Source of the DNA: Turnera subulata
Lineage: Eukaryota > Streptophyta > Magnoliopsida > Malpighiales > Passifloraceae
DNA length: 64,000 nt
Assembly (NCBI GenBank): GCA_028386065.3
Contig: JAKUCV010002794.1
Location: 1 to 64,000 of the forward strand
Direction: 5' to 3'
Shown here: positions 21,491 to 33,832 of the stretch, piece after piece
How positions within the stretch are numbered: position 1 is the first letter of the stretch
How the letters are laid out: each line of letters starts with the position of its first letter
The notes under the pieces: generated by a model
Databases searched by the model: none
What the model saw: the letters and a program-made list of their open reading frames with translations, nothing else
What the model was told of the DNA's origin: nothing
Made by a program: the position numbers and the translations under genes

Positions 21491-22549
21491 GGAGATTTGT
21501 GTGAAGAAAGATTCTGTAAACAATAAAAACTTTACAAAAGAAGCTGGCTGGGTAGACACCAAACGCCCGGTTGTTCCTCTTAGTATCCGGCGGCCTTTTA
21601 AAGCCTAGGAAGGTGACTAATCTAGAATCGGACATTATTGGACTCATTATTAGGAAGCTTCTCTCAACGTCTTGGATGAACAAAAACGGAATGGTGGAGT
21701 TGCTCTTTCAAACTAGTAAGAATCATTACAAATAAAGCACCTTGTGCTTGTGAATTTGTTGATTTTATAATTCCCATCCCACCAAGTTGTATGTTAAAAT
21801 ATAAAAAGTGAGAATAACGACAGAGATATCAATTTGGAAATTAAAAATTCTATATGCTTCAAATCATTAAGATAAAAAATAAAATAACTGGTATATATAT
21901 ATTGATCATTTGAGCAGTTACAGGCATTGCATCTGGCATACCAGTTAATTTAATAATATTCCTGGACCCTTTCGGTGTAGCAGCACAATACTACATAGAG
22001 ATGTGATATTTTTGCAGCATAATATCACATAGAGAAGTGATATTTCACTAATGAGCTGTAGCTCAAGTCTATTGTTGTCTTTATTTTCTTTTAGGGGCTG
22101 AAGGTTTCGAGCTCGAGTCCGGAAAGGTGCCCAACGGGCTAGAAATTGGTAGTGTACAATGGATATTAGACAAACTGAAAATGAAACATGTCAACAAGAC
22201 ATGAAACTCCAAACCAAGCAGCCTAAAGTTGACAGTGTACATAAATGGAGTTTCGACAAGCTGAAAATGAAACATATCCAAATTATGAATAAGACAATTA
22301 GAGTTCCAATTCAAAACCCACACCACCGTGGGGTTTGGGGTAATTGGTAAGCCATTTGGTTTCGATAGAAGTCTCCGTATATGCAGAAAGTTCACTCGTC
22401 ATAACCAAATACGCGAACTGGGTTGATTCCGGATTAGTCGGGGCGAACATGATGGGAAACCAAAACTCAGAAAAAGCACACCAAACACCCACCGCCAAAT
22501 GCAACAAAAGGGTCAACAAGACATGAAAACTCCAAAACAGGCAAGTAGC

Positions 22550-23489
22550 TTATAAGGAAGATTTGATAGACATTTCTAAACCAAGATGTCCTGCACTTGG
22601 TTGATCAATATCAAACATAGTGTTAAGCTCCCTCGAAAGTCGTTCCATTGCAATCGCCGGCAAGCTAAATGTGGCTATAATCCTTTTCTCTCCTTTCTTA
22701 TTAGTAAATGGAAAGAAGTAGCCGCATCCCGGGCACTCCTGGTATCCAGCATCAACAGGCCCTCCATATGCCGCCACACCCCACCCATAATCCAACTCCA
22801 AGAACCCTATATGTGTCACACCCGTCAACTCAAAGGTTCTTGCGGTTACGTAGCCAGGCCTGCCTTTAGTGACCATCAAGGAAGCCACAGAGCTGAAGTA
22901 GTCTCCAGAGAACTGTGCTTTAGCCTCTTTCACCAGCTCCAACGCATATCCTAGTGGGTTTCGGGTAAGTTTTGAAGCCGTCGTGAGAGCTACCGGGCAG
23001 ACAATGGCATTGCCGTAGTACCCTCTTGGCAATGGAGGGTTAAAATGCTTGTGCCGTGCATTGAGTGTGCACATTAGACGCACTTCTTGGCTACGAGGAA
23101 GCTGAAGAGCTATGGTTCTACACTTCCATAGATATGCTGTTAATATATATGTCCAATGAGGTGTACTTCTTTCCTGGAGGGACAAGACTTCTTAGGGTGG
23201 ATAGTTCCTTGGGGCCAAAGAGAAATGAACTATCTACCAATTTTTCATGACTTGAATGATCAACTTCACCTGGGGCAGTGTCTACGTACTCAAAATGCTG
23301 GTGAGTTACCTTTGGTGGGTCAATGGAATCAAGAACATGCCTTTCCCATACTGGTAAGATTGAAGGTGCATCCGCTCCACAGGCGATTTCGCTCACAGCT
23401 GAACAGAACTGGAAGATGCCTCGAGCATCGCTCATGGTGTGGTTGAATTTGAAGGCAAAGGTGAAACCTCCACATTTCAGGCGTGTTAC
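22550..23489 (-). pseudogene. BAHD acyltransferase copy 1 (exon 2 only, frameshifted)
   Basis: BAHD enzymes transfer acyl groups from acyl-CoA to alcohols or amines. This exon 2 retains HTMSD (the HXXXD catalytic motif), [12 protein letters not shown], and DYGWG (the DFGWG structural motif), closing ...EMSIKSSL. Near 23140 a 4-bp gain (TATA-type) relative to copy 4 shifts the frame. No exon 1 is found: the intron side runs into copia B at 23674, and sequence beyond that element (36819 on) is not BAHD. It is therefore both truncated and frameshifted. Confidence 0.85.
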
Positions 23490-24152
23490 CTTTTTTAAAA
23501 AAAAAAAATAAACAAAAGAGCAACAAGACAATAAGTGCTAGCGTATTTCATCAATTAAGTAAATTGAAGCAGATAATTTCTTTTTGAGAAAAAAAAATTG
23601 AAGCAGATGGTTAATATACGTATACAGGTCATGCATTTTTTTTATAGACAAGTTTGGATTGAAGGGAGGTTCTTGTTGAACTATGCGCAGCACTAAGTGC
23701 TAACCTTTCACAGTACCAACCTCGTTATACAGGCAGACTGTGCTGAGACTAAGCAAGACTAACTTGCACATGCAGGTTGCGCAGAACCCGAGTTGAGAGA
23801 GATAGAAAACTCACAAAGACTAACAAGACAACAAACTAGAATAGAGAGAATACACTCTCAGAACACTCAAAGAGAAATGCTAGAGAGAAAAGCTTGAATA
23901 CTATAAAGAAATGCTAGAAAGCTTGGGATGCTTTTTCCATTAGAAAGCAATGCTTTTATATAGGCTACAAAAATAACCACTTAAGCTAGAAAGTAGGAAA
24001 CTAACAACATCTTGTAGAGATAAAGATAACTAAAACTTAATCTAGATAAATAACTAAGAATGATAACTAAGAAAGATAATTAATATCTAATCTAGATAAT
24101 TAAGTGGAAAACTAATCCACCCAATCTCCACTAGATTAGGTAACAACCAAAG

Positions 24153-27100
24153 CTATCCAATTGGTGTTGGATATTTACACTCCCCCTCAACACCAACTTC
24201 CGCTCTTTCCACCATGCCGAGCTGATGACAGAAGTATTCAAACTTGTTTCCTCTCAAGCCTTTTGTGAGCACATCTGTGACTTGAGCTTCAGTCTTTACC
24301 TGCCTCAGCTCCACTTCTCCTTCAAGGACTTTTTCCCTGATAAAGTGATAATGAACTTCCACGTATTTAGTCCTTGCATGAAACAACCAAAGCTATATAC
24401 CGACTCATCACACCGACCGCATAGGAGATGTCTGGTCTTGTTTGAGCCAGATATATCAAACTACCCACTAATTGACGATACATCATTGCATCTTCCAATT
24501 CTTTTCCTTCATGAGCACATAACTTGGCATTTGACTCCATAGGTGTCGATATTGGTTTGCAATCGTGCATTTCAAATTACTTCAGCAAATCTTTGCAATA
24601 TTTCTGCTGATAAAGAAAGATACTTTCTTGTGTATGGTCAATTTCAAGACCAAGAAAGTGCTTAAGCTGTCCAAGCTCTTTCATCTGGAAGCGAACTGAT
24701 AAATTCTGCTCTGTTTGGAGAATTTCCTCTTCACTATCTCCTGTGAGGATTAAGTCATCCACATAGACCAGCACTATAGCTAACGTCTCTCCACTAGCTT
24801 TAACAAACAAGCTAGAGTCTGCAGTTGTCACAACATAACCACCCTGGACTAAAAACTCAGCAATTTTGCCATACTAGGCCCTTGGTGCTTGTTTTAGTCC
24901 ATAGAGGGCCTTTCGGAGTTTACATACAAACTCGGGATGATCTTGACTCTCGAAACCCTCTGGTTGATCCATGTAGATCTCTCGATCTAGCCCCCCATGC
25001 AAAAATGCATTATTCACGTCCATCTGCCACAGGTTCCAGTTCTTATTAGCTGCAAGTGCTAGTAGAACTCGCACAGTTGTAAGCTTTGCGACTGGACTGA
25101 ACGTTTCATCGTAGTCTAGTCCATACTGTTGAGAGAATCCTCGAGCTACCAAACGAGCCTTGTACCTCTCAATCGATCCATCTGTGCGACGCTTTATCTT
25201 GTAAACCCATTTGCAAGAAATAGGCTTTACTCCTCCTGACAGTGGCACAAGCTCCCAAGTCTGGTTATGATCCAATGCTGCAAGCTTCTCTTCCATAGCT
25301 TTAATCCATCTTGAGCTCAAAGATGCTTCTTCAAAACTCTCAGGTTCTTTCACATCTTCTACAACAGCAGCATTAGCATACTTGGGATTCGGCTTCTTAG
25401 GTCTTACCGATCTTCTTGGCTGAGCTGGCAGTTCAGTTGCAACCAACTCGCCTTCTTCACTTGACTCACTATCTCCACTTGGCTCACCTTCTCCATGCTC
25501 TGCTGTACTCAGCTCGCCTTCTCCACTCGGCTCGCTATCTCCACTTGGCTCACCTTCTTCACTCGGCCTAACTTCTTCATTTGGCCTTTGGTGCACACCT
25601 GTTTGCCAAGGGCTTTGAGCTACTGCTACACCATGTCCACCATTTTCTAAAACTTCAGCTTCTCCTAAACTTAGTTGAACTTGAGAAGACTCCACTCTCT
25701 CTTTCAAATTATCTGAATCTGGCAGTGCTTGCTTATCTGAGGACCACCATGTAGACGCTTCATCAAACACTACATTTCGGGATGTATAGCATTTCCCAGT
25801 AGTTGGATCACAGCATCGCCATCCTTTTCTCTGACTGTCGTATCCTACAAAGATACAACGCACAACCTTCTTGCCCATCTTGCTACGTAGATGGTTAGGT
25901 ACATATACATAGCAGACACAACCAAACAGTCGAAAGTAGCTAACAACAGGCTTCTTCTTCCACAGTATCTCAAAGGGTGAGAGAAAATCCAACCTTTGTT
26001 GAGGGAGCCTATTGATCACAAAGGTTGCAATCTTTATTGCTTCTGCCCAAAAACGTCCAGAAACATTTTTAGCGTGAAGCATACTTTGACAGGCTTCAGC
26101 CAAATGTCTGTTCTTCCTCTCTGCAACACCATTCTGCTGTGGAGTGTTTGCACATGTGAATTGATGGCGTATTTGGCACCCTTGAAGAAAGTTTAAAAAC
26201 TCCTATGAGGTATACTCTCCCTCGTTGTTAGTACGAAGACAACGGATCTTGCTGCTCAACTCTGCTTCAACCGTCTACTTGAACTCTTTAAACTTTGAAA
26301 GAGTTTCAGACTTCTTCTTCATAAAATGAACCCAAACATGTCTTGAGTAGTCATCAATGAAGGTCACCATGTACCTCATCCCACTGATCGAGGATTGCTT
26401 CACAGGTCCAAATACATCAGAATGAATCAACTCTAATGGTTCCTTTGATTTGAACTTCGAATCTTCATACGGCAACTGGTGTGCCTTCCCGTATTGGCAG
26501 CCTGTGCGCACAACATCCTTTCTGACTTCAAGTTGTGGAAGCCCTTTCAGCATCGACTTCTACATCATCACGTCTAGCTTGGAATAGCTAACGTGACTCA
26601 ACCGCATATGCCACAACTCTGCTGTTTCGCTTCTCCTTGTCTTGTCTACATATGCCGTTTCTGCGGACATCACGTAGATTGACTCCAATCTTCGACTTTT
26701 CATCACTGGATCTTCCGTCACCTCCAGACCTCGATATACTTTAACATCTTGTGGGCCAAACAGGACAAAGTGACCAGAAGATGTTAACTGTGATACCGAC
26801 AGGAGATTCTTCTTCATGCCTGGAACGTGATAGACATTTTGGAGTGGCACTTCAACATCACCATACTGAGGAGAAACAGTCGTGTTACCAACATGGGCTA
26901 TTGGTAACTTGGAGTTGTTTGTTATCACCACCACACGGCTACCTGTGTATTCTAACAAATCCTGCAGCTTGGCTTTGTCACCTGTCATATGATTTGAACA
27001 ACCTGAATCAACAATCCAGTCGTTCGCATAATCGATTTGATTATGTGTTGTTGCCGTAAATGCAAAATCTTCATCTTCTACAGCAAACAATGCTTCAGCA

Positions 27101-27479
27101 TCCTATTCTTCTTCATCTTTGAATGTGGCAGCATTGGTTTCGATGGCTTTCTTCTTAGACCAACAGTCTTTCGCCATGTGTCCCTTCTTGTTACAATTGT
27201 AACACTTTCCTTCGAACCTCCTTCCATTGGAATAGTCCTTCGAGCCTCCTTCATGAGTGCTCGTCTCACCATGATGACTTTTAAACTTGTCACCATTCTT
27301 CTTGGATCCACCACCTTCATGCTGCCTGGAATTCCACTTGCTCTTCTTTGCATAAAGTGCCTCTTCTTCATTCTTCAGCGAGACTCCTCCTATTTGCTAA
27401 GCTAAGTCTTCTTGACCGGCTAGCAAATTCTCAAACTCCTCAAGTGATGGCTGTTTTGGCCAACCTTGTACAGCAGCAA
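24153..27479 (-). pseudogene. pol remnant of copia B
   Basis: Reading leftwards from the nested insertion: end of gag, zinc knuckle CYNCNKKGHMAKDC (about 27190), protease [13 protein letters not shown] (about 27000), integrase ([33 protein letters not shown]; 25900-26650). Then the reverse transcriptase (24874-25600, LWQMDVNNAFLHG; YVDD near 24760) and part of RNase H, with a deletion joining SRYI to FHARTKYVEVHYH near 24390. Several in-frame stops (for example at 26275, 26560, 24874) make it inactive. Confidence 0.88.
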
Positions 27480-29388
27480 TAAAGTGTAAGTATCCGGTTC
27501 ATGCAATTGACAATTAAAAGCAAAAAATACAACATGTATGCGCAGCGAAAATACCGGATACACATGGAGGATCCATGTGAAGGGAGCTAAACCGAATAAC
27601 AATTTTTCATACCTGTGACGGTTGAGGTCTTTCACCCAACTGTAGAACCGAATCAGCAAGAGCCAGACGTAAGCCTCGCCCCTCTACGGTATCCACACGA
27701 ACCGCTGTAACCGGAAGAAGAACGTCTCACAACTTCAACCCGAGCTCTCCCGAACTGGTGTGCTAGCAACAGAAAACAGCAGTTGTGTGGTGTTTAGTTT
27801 CTTCTTTCTTTCTCAAAGAATGAAGTTGATGGTGTGTGTTTTTCCTCTCAATTTTCAGACCTCTCAAGACACTCTCAAGACTCTGAAAACTCTCAAGACA
27901 AGTGAGGAAGAGACTCAAGAGTAATCTGATTACTCTCCACACAAATGCATAATGGAGGGGAGCTAATGGCCAACAAGGTGGACCATTAGACAATATGATT
28001 GTGTCTCCACACAAAACATGTCTCCACTAATCCATTATCACACAACTCATCACAGCACTAGTTTGGTTAAATTATTCTGACAATAATTGAACCAAACCAG
28101 CCAAAAACGACCCTGGTCTAACCACGGTCCAACCACACCTTGGTTCAACCATGGTCCAACCACGATTCAACTACCTGCTCGAATCAACGGCTGTATGTGT
28201 GTGACCCTGTAGGCACTTGTACGTTTGGCAATAATCGTAAAATCTCATTTTACAATTATAAGCAAAGAGCGGTGTCTAGCAACACATCATTGCCACCCGA
28301 ACGACAAGATCAATGCTGATTCCACGTGCCTCGGAACATGTCATCGTCCCTTCGTCCCATTATCAAGATTAAACACGAGACATGGAATATGTCAATCTCA
28401 CGTATGTTTAATCTCGGTTTCTTGATCCTCGAGTTAACCGGTAAAACGGATACCAATGATATCATATATCATTATCCGAGCATGGTCATGCATTTACGGT
28501 TCAACTCTATCAAGAAACACTCTGATAATATACCCGTTATATGGGTTGGACGAATCCCCTCTGGATCATACAAAACCCACTACACACTCATCATATACCC
28601 AATGATTACCCTTACGTCTATCCAGTTACGGATGACCAGGAATAATATCAAAGCATATGACTCACATGTTGGGAACCTTGATGATCACAGGTCTAAGGAC
28701 AATACATTATAAGAACCGCTATCGACAAAACATATAACGTTCCATGTAGCGTTCTTATGTGGGTCGGTCCAGTCCACAAGTTCTCTAACTTGTACCCGTA
28801 TGTAGAATTCATATCACATATGCAATTCTCAACATACGCTAGTCTTAATTTATTATTACAACCCATCCATAATAATAATCGACTAGGGACAATTTAAGAA
28901 TATGAAATATTCTAGGGTTATAAGTATGTGCAAGCGTTTATCTCATAAACGATACTTATTGGAATAACCTTAATGCGTATACATGACTACAAATAATCAT
29001 CCATGATTGGCTTTTGGGCATATTACACTAACAATCTCCCACTTGCACTAAAGCCAATCATCCATATATCTCATACATGTGGATCTAGCATGACCATCAT
29101 GCTTCCGCTGCGTGAGAAGATTAGACAATAGATCTCCTACTTTGTTCCCAAAAGGAACTATACACAGCCTCAGTTGTAGAGTCGGCTACTGTCTCTTGCT
29201 TGGAACTCTTCCAGCATACAGTACCTTGCTTGGAACTCTTCCAGCACACATTACCACTTCCAAGACAAAACACCTATCCTAACTGCGATCTAAAATCACC
29301 CCTATCGGTTTGGAAGCTAGCATCTGTGTAACCCTTTACACAAGCTCATCAACGCTTCCGTAAACCAGGAATGCATCCTTAGTGCTTC

Positions 29389-32300
29389 TCAAGTACTTAG
29401 GATATTCTTAACTGCTGTCCAGTGACTCTCACCGGGATCAGACTGGTATCTGCTTGTGACACTCAAAGCATAAGCGACATCCGGCCGAGTACATAACATG
29501 GCATACATGATAGATCCTATTGCCGAAGCAAAAGGAATCTTACTCATCCGCTCTCTCTCCTTAAATGTACTAGGACATTGATACTTTGAGAGAGATATGC
29601 TATGTGACAAGGGCAAGAATCCGTTCTTGGAATCTTGCATGCTAAACCTCTTTAGCACCTTGTCAATATACGTACTCTGACATAGCCCGAGAAGCCTTTT
29701 CGTTCTATCTCTATAGATCTTTATACCTAACACATAGGCAGCTTCTCCTAAGTCCTTCATCGAGAAATTCTTTCCTAACCAAGCCTTTACAGACTGTAGT
29801 GTCGGAATATCATTCCCAATGAGTAGGATGTCGTCAACATACAACAACAAGAAAACAATGGTGCTCCCACTAACCTTCTTGTAAACACATGGTTCATCTT
29901 CGTTCTTGATGAAAACAAACTCTTTGATTACATCATTAAAACGAAGATTCCAACTCCTAGAAGCTTGCTTCAATCCATAAATGGATCTCTGCAACTTGCA
30001 TACCATATTGGCATTCTTTGGATTGACAAAACCTTCAGGCTGTGTCATGTACACATCCTCTAAAAGATTCCCGTTAAGGAAGGCGGTTTTGACATCCATT
30101 TGCCATATCTCATAATCATAGTATGCCGCTATAGCCAATAGAATCCGGATGGATTTAACCATGGCAACCGGTGAGAAAGTTTCATCATAGTCAATACCAT
30201 GAACTTGCTTGAAACCTTTCGCAACCAATCGCCCTTTATAGGTAATCACATTACCATCCATGTCGGTCTTTCTCTTAAAGACCCATTTGCACCCAATGGG
30301 TTTTACCCCTTCGGGTGGATCAACCAAGGTCCATACCTTGTTTTCGTACATGGATTCCATTTCCGAATTCATGGCCTCTAGCCACTTCTCAGAGTCCGGA
30401 CCCGTAATGGCCTGCTGATAGGAAGTGGGCTCATCCTCATCTATGAGCATCACGTCTCCAGCATGAGTCATGAGAAATCCATATCTCTCAGGCTCATACC
30501 GAGTCCTATCCGACCTACGCGGTCCATGTGTTACAGGCACAGGAATCTCATCCACAACTTCTTGTGGTTCCTGCCCTTGTTCCATCTCAGCCTCTATCTC
30601 TCGAACTTCTTCGAGTTCTACTTTCCTCCCACTGATTCTTCTAGAAATAAATTCCCTTTCTAGAAAAATAGCAGTCCGAGCCACAAACACTTTGTGCTCT
30701 AAAGGATTATAGAAATAATACCCTTTCGTTTCCTTAGGGTATCCTACAAAGAGGCACTTGTCGGATTTAGGGCCGAGTTTATCCGAAGCTTCACGTCTTA
30801 CGTAAGCCTCACAACCCCAAATTCTCATAAAAGACAAATTGGGACGCTTCCCAGTCCATATCTCATATGGTGTCTTTTCGACGGATTTAGATGGAACACG
30901 GTTTAGTGTAAAAGCTGCACTCAATAATGCATGTCCCCAAAACGAAGGAGGAAGGTCAGCTTGACTCATCATCGAACGAACCATGTCCAACAAGGTTCTA
31001 TTCCTCCTTTCGGATACACCATTCCATTGAGGCGTACCCGGCGGAGTGAGCTGTGATACTATACCACACTCCTTTAGATGATCAAGGAATTCTCGGTCTA
31101 AGTATTCACCTCCTCGATCTGATCGAAGCATCTTAATACTTTTACCGAGTTGATTCTGTACTTCATTCTTGAATTCTTTGAACTTTTCAAAGGATTCTGA
31201 CTTGTGTCTCATTAGATACACATAGCCATATCTACTGAAATCGTCAGTAAATGTAATGAAGTATGAAAAACCACCTCTAGCCTGTGTGGACATAGGTCCG
31301 CATACATCACTATGTATAAGACCTAATAAGTCCGATGCTCTCTCACCCTTACCGGTAAAAGGAGCCTTCGTCATTTTGCCTAACAAACACGACTCACACG
31401 TCTCAAATGATTCATAATCAAATGAGTCTAAAAGTCCATCTTTATGGAGTTTAGATATACGAGTCTCGTTTATATGGCCTAAACGACAATGCCAAAGGTA
31501 CGTTTCATTGGAATCATTCGTTCTAACCTTCTTCGTGTTAACGTTATAGATTGCGGTTTCTAGGTTTAGAACATACAAACCATTGCTCAAATATGCACCA
31601 CCATAATATACATCATTGAAATAAATGGAACAACAATTGTCCTTTATTACAAATGAAAATCCTTTCTTGTCAAGACAAGATACAGAAATCAGATTCCTGC
31701 TAATGGTTGGTACATAATAGCAATCGTCTAGTTCCAAAACTAAACCACTCGGTAAGGATAGATAGTAAGTTCCTACGGCTAATGCAGCAACTCTTGCTCC
31801 ATTTCCCACACGTAGGTCTATCTCACCCTTAGCCAATCTCCTACTCTTTCTTAGTTCCTGCACATTTACACAAATGTGAGAACCACATCTGGTATCTAAT
31901 ACCCATGATGCAGAGATAGAGATATTCGCTTCTATAACGAACATACCTGAAGTGGAAGTCTCACTTCCCTTCTTCTTCTTCTTCAACTCTTGAAGATAAA
32001 CCGGGCAGTTCCGTCTCCAATGGCCAGGCTTCTTGCAATGGAAGCATTCGCCTTCCTTTACAATACCACCTTTAGGTTTCAACATTTGTGAAGAAGATGC
32101 ACCAAACCTTTTGGTGGATTTCTTCATCTTAGCTTTACCCTTTCCTTTGCCACCTCCAAGCATCAATATGCTATTGGATTTACTTGCCTTCATTTTTTGC
32201 TCAGCTGTTCCCAACATGTTGAGCAACTCGGACAAGGACTTGTCAAGATGGTTCATATTGAAGTTCATGACAAATTGACCGTAGCTATCCGACAACGATT

Positions 32301-32790
32301 GCAAGACTAGGTCAACAGCCAATTCCTTCTGCAAAGGAAACCCTAGACCCTTAAGGCTTTCGATGTATCCAATCATCTTAAGCACATGAGGTCAGACGGG
32401 AGATGATTCAGCCATTCTGCATTGGAACAATGCCTTAGAGGTCTCGTACCTCTCATGCCTTGCTTGCTCCTCAAAGAGCATCTTAAGGTGTTCGATCATA
32501 TCGAACGCCCCCATGTTCTCATGTTGCTTCTGAAGCTCAAAGTCCATGGTGACCAGCATTAGGCAAGCAATGTCCAACGCATCATCTAGATGCTTCTTGT
32601 AAGCATCCCTTTCTGCCCTTGGTGCACTAGGCGCCGGTTCACTCAGAACGGGCCCTTCGAGGACATACAATTTCTTTTCTTGTTTGAGGACAATCCTCAA
32701 GTTACGATACCATTTCAGGAAGTTATTCCCGTTTAACTTTTCCTTCTCAAGGACCGATCACAGTGACAATGTGCTAGTGTTTAGTGCCAT
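29389..32790 (-). pseudogene. gag-pol of copia C, nearly intact, with two TGA stops
   Basis: From ATG at 32790 the gag frame is broken by a TGA eleven codons in and another at 32392-32394; the 998-residue frame 29389-32385 then stays open. Visible domains: zinc knuckle CFHCKKPGHWRRNC (about 32040), protease LDTRCGSHIC (Arg replaces the Gly of the active DTG/DSG), integrase HHCC (CRLGHI...CESC) and core (IHSDVCGP, TDDFSR, LRSDRGGEY), reverse transcriptase (IWQMDVKTAFLNG, YVDD near 29845). RNase H beyond 29389 is decayed and includes a tandem scrap at 29165-29255. Both stops fit CGA to TGA changes typical of cytosine deamination. Confidence 0.85.
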
Positions 32791-33357
32791 GGAAACTCTA
32801 CAACAATGATCAACTCACACAAATAAGAGTCATGCCTACAAATACATTTAACAAGGAATTCTATTAAATGTGCTCCTACTACATAAATCAAGACAATTAT
32901 ATAAGTAGGCCAAGATCCATATTTCACTACAACATATGTCAGCTTTGGCTGATCGCATATATCAATAGTTATTTAGGTAGACAACTCTTGTCAATTACAT
33001 CTCATGTAACTCTTGGATAGTTGAGTGAACAACACTTTGTCCATATCTATCTCATAGACATTACTCAACCCTTGCCTCTAAGTCCTTAATCCTATTAAGA
33101 TGACTTAGTTAAGTCCAAACCCGCAATAAGCAGTCGAGATACTACAATTATCCACTCGCACCTTGCTAGGATAAACATAGGCACCTTGCTTTGGCAAAAC
33201 CTACCTAGTGTTGATCTAAGCAATGATGAGTGCTTATCATGGAAGGCAACTAAGAACTTAATATTTACATCAACATATAATTCCAACACATCACATGCTT
33301 GTTCTTGATAAATCATACATTGATGTCATGTAAATTTGGAAACCAAAATACATGTGA

Positions 33358-33832
33358 ATATCGATGTCTTACTTGAACATCGATGTTTTGAGAATCTGAT
33401 TCTCCCAACTACTTGGCAGCACTTAGTATTTCGGCCATATCCAGAGCTGTAGAGCTCGGATTTGTGCAAACTTGGTGTCCCTGGAAAGCTAAGAAGTAGG
33501 GCTACAACTTTGCTGTTCAGGCCAGACACCAATTCGGCCTCCTTCTGCCCCGAATTCGCAGTTGAAGTTACTGGGTTCCACAACATCGATGTTGAACCCT
33601 TCAACATCGATGTTTGGAGTTTGCGAATCTGCAAAACATCGATGTTGACACTCAAACATCGATGTTGGAGGTTGCCGAACCCTCAAAACATCGATGATGA
33701 CCATCAAACATCGATGTTGGAGGTTGCCGAGTGCTCAGAACATCGATGTTAACACTTAAACATCGATGTTTTGACCTCTCGGTCGACAATCGACCTAAGA
33801 GAACATCGATGTTGAAGCTTAAACATCGATGT
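33358..33832. repeat. Phased array of ATCGAT palindromes in the copia C leader
   Basis: Ten exact ACATCGATGT decamers plus two one-mismatch variants. Starts: 33358 (variant), 33377, 33583, 33604, 33636, 33656, 33688 (variant), 33708, 33740, 33760, 33803, 33823. They come in pairs 19-21 bp apart, and consecutive pairs from 33583 start 53, 52, 52 and 63 bp apart. The array lies between primer-binding site and gag. Each pair could fold into a 10-12-bp stem with a short loop. Confidence 0.85.

Noticed and set aside
28225..28712. A host gene between the copia elements
   Set aside because: It lies wholly inside an LTR and has a counterpart in the other LTR; kept only as a low-interest observation.
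33358..33832. CRISPR array or simple satellite
   Set aside because: Repeats are 10-bp palindromes with alternating 20- and about 52-bp spacing inside a plant retrotransposon leader; no cas context and units are far too short.
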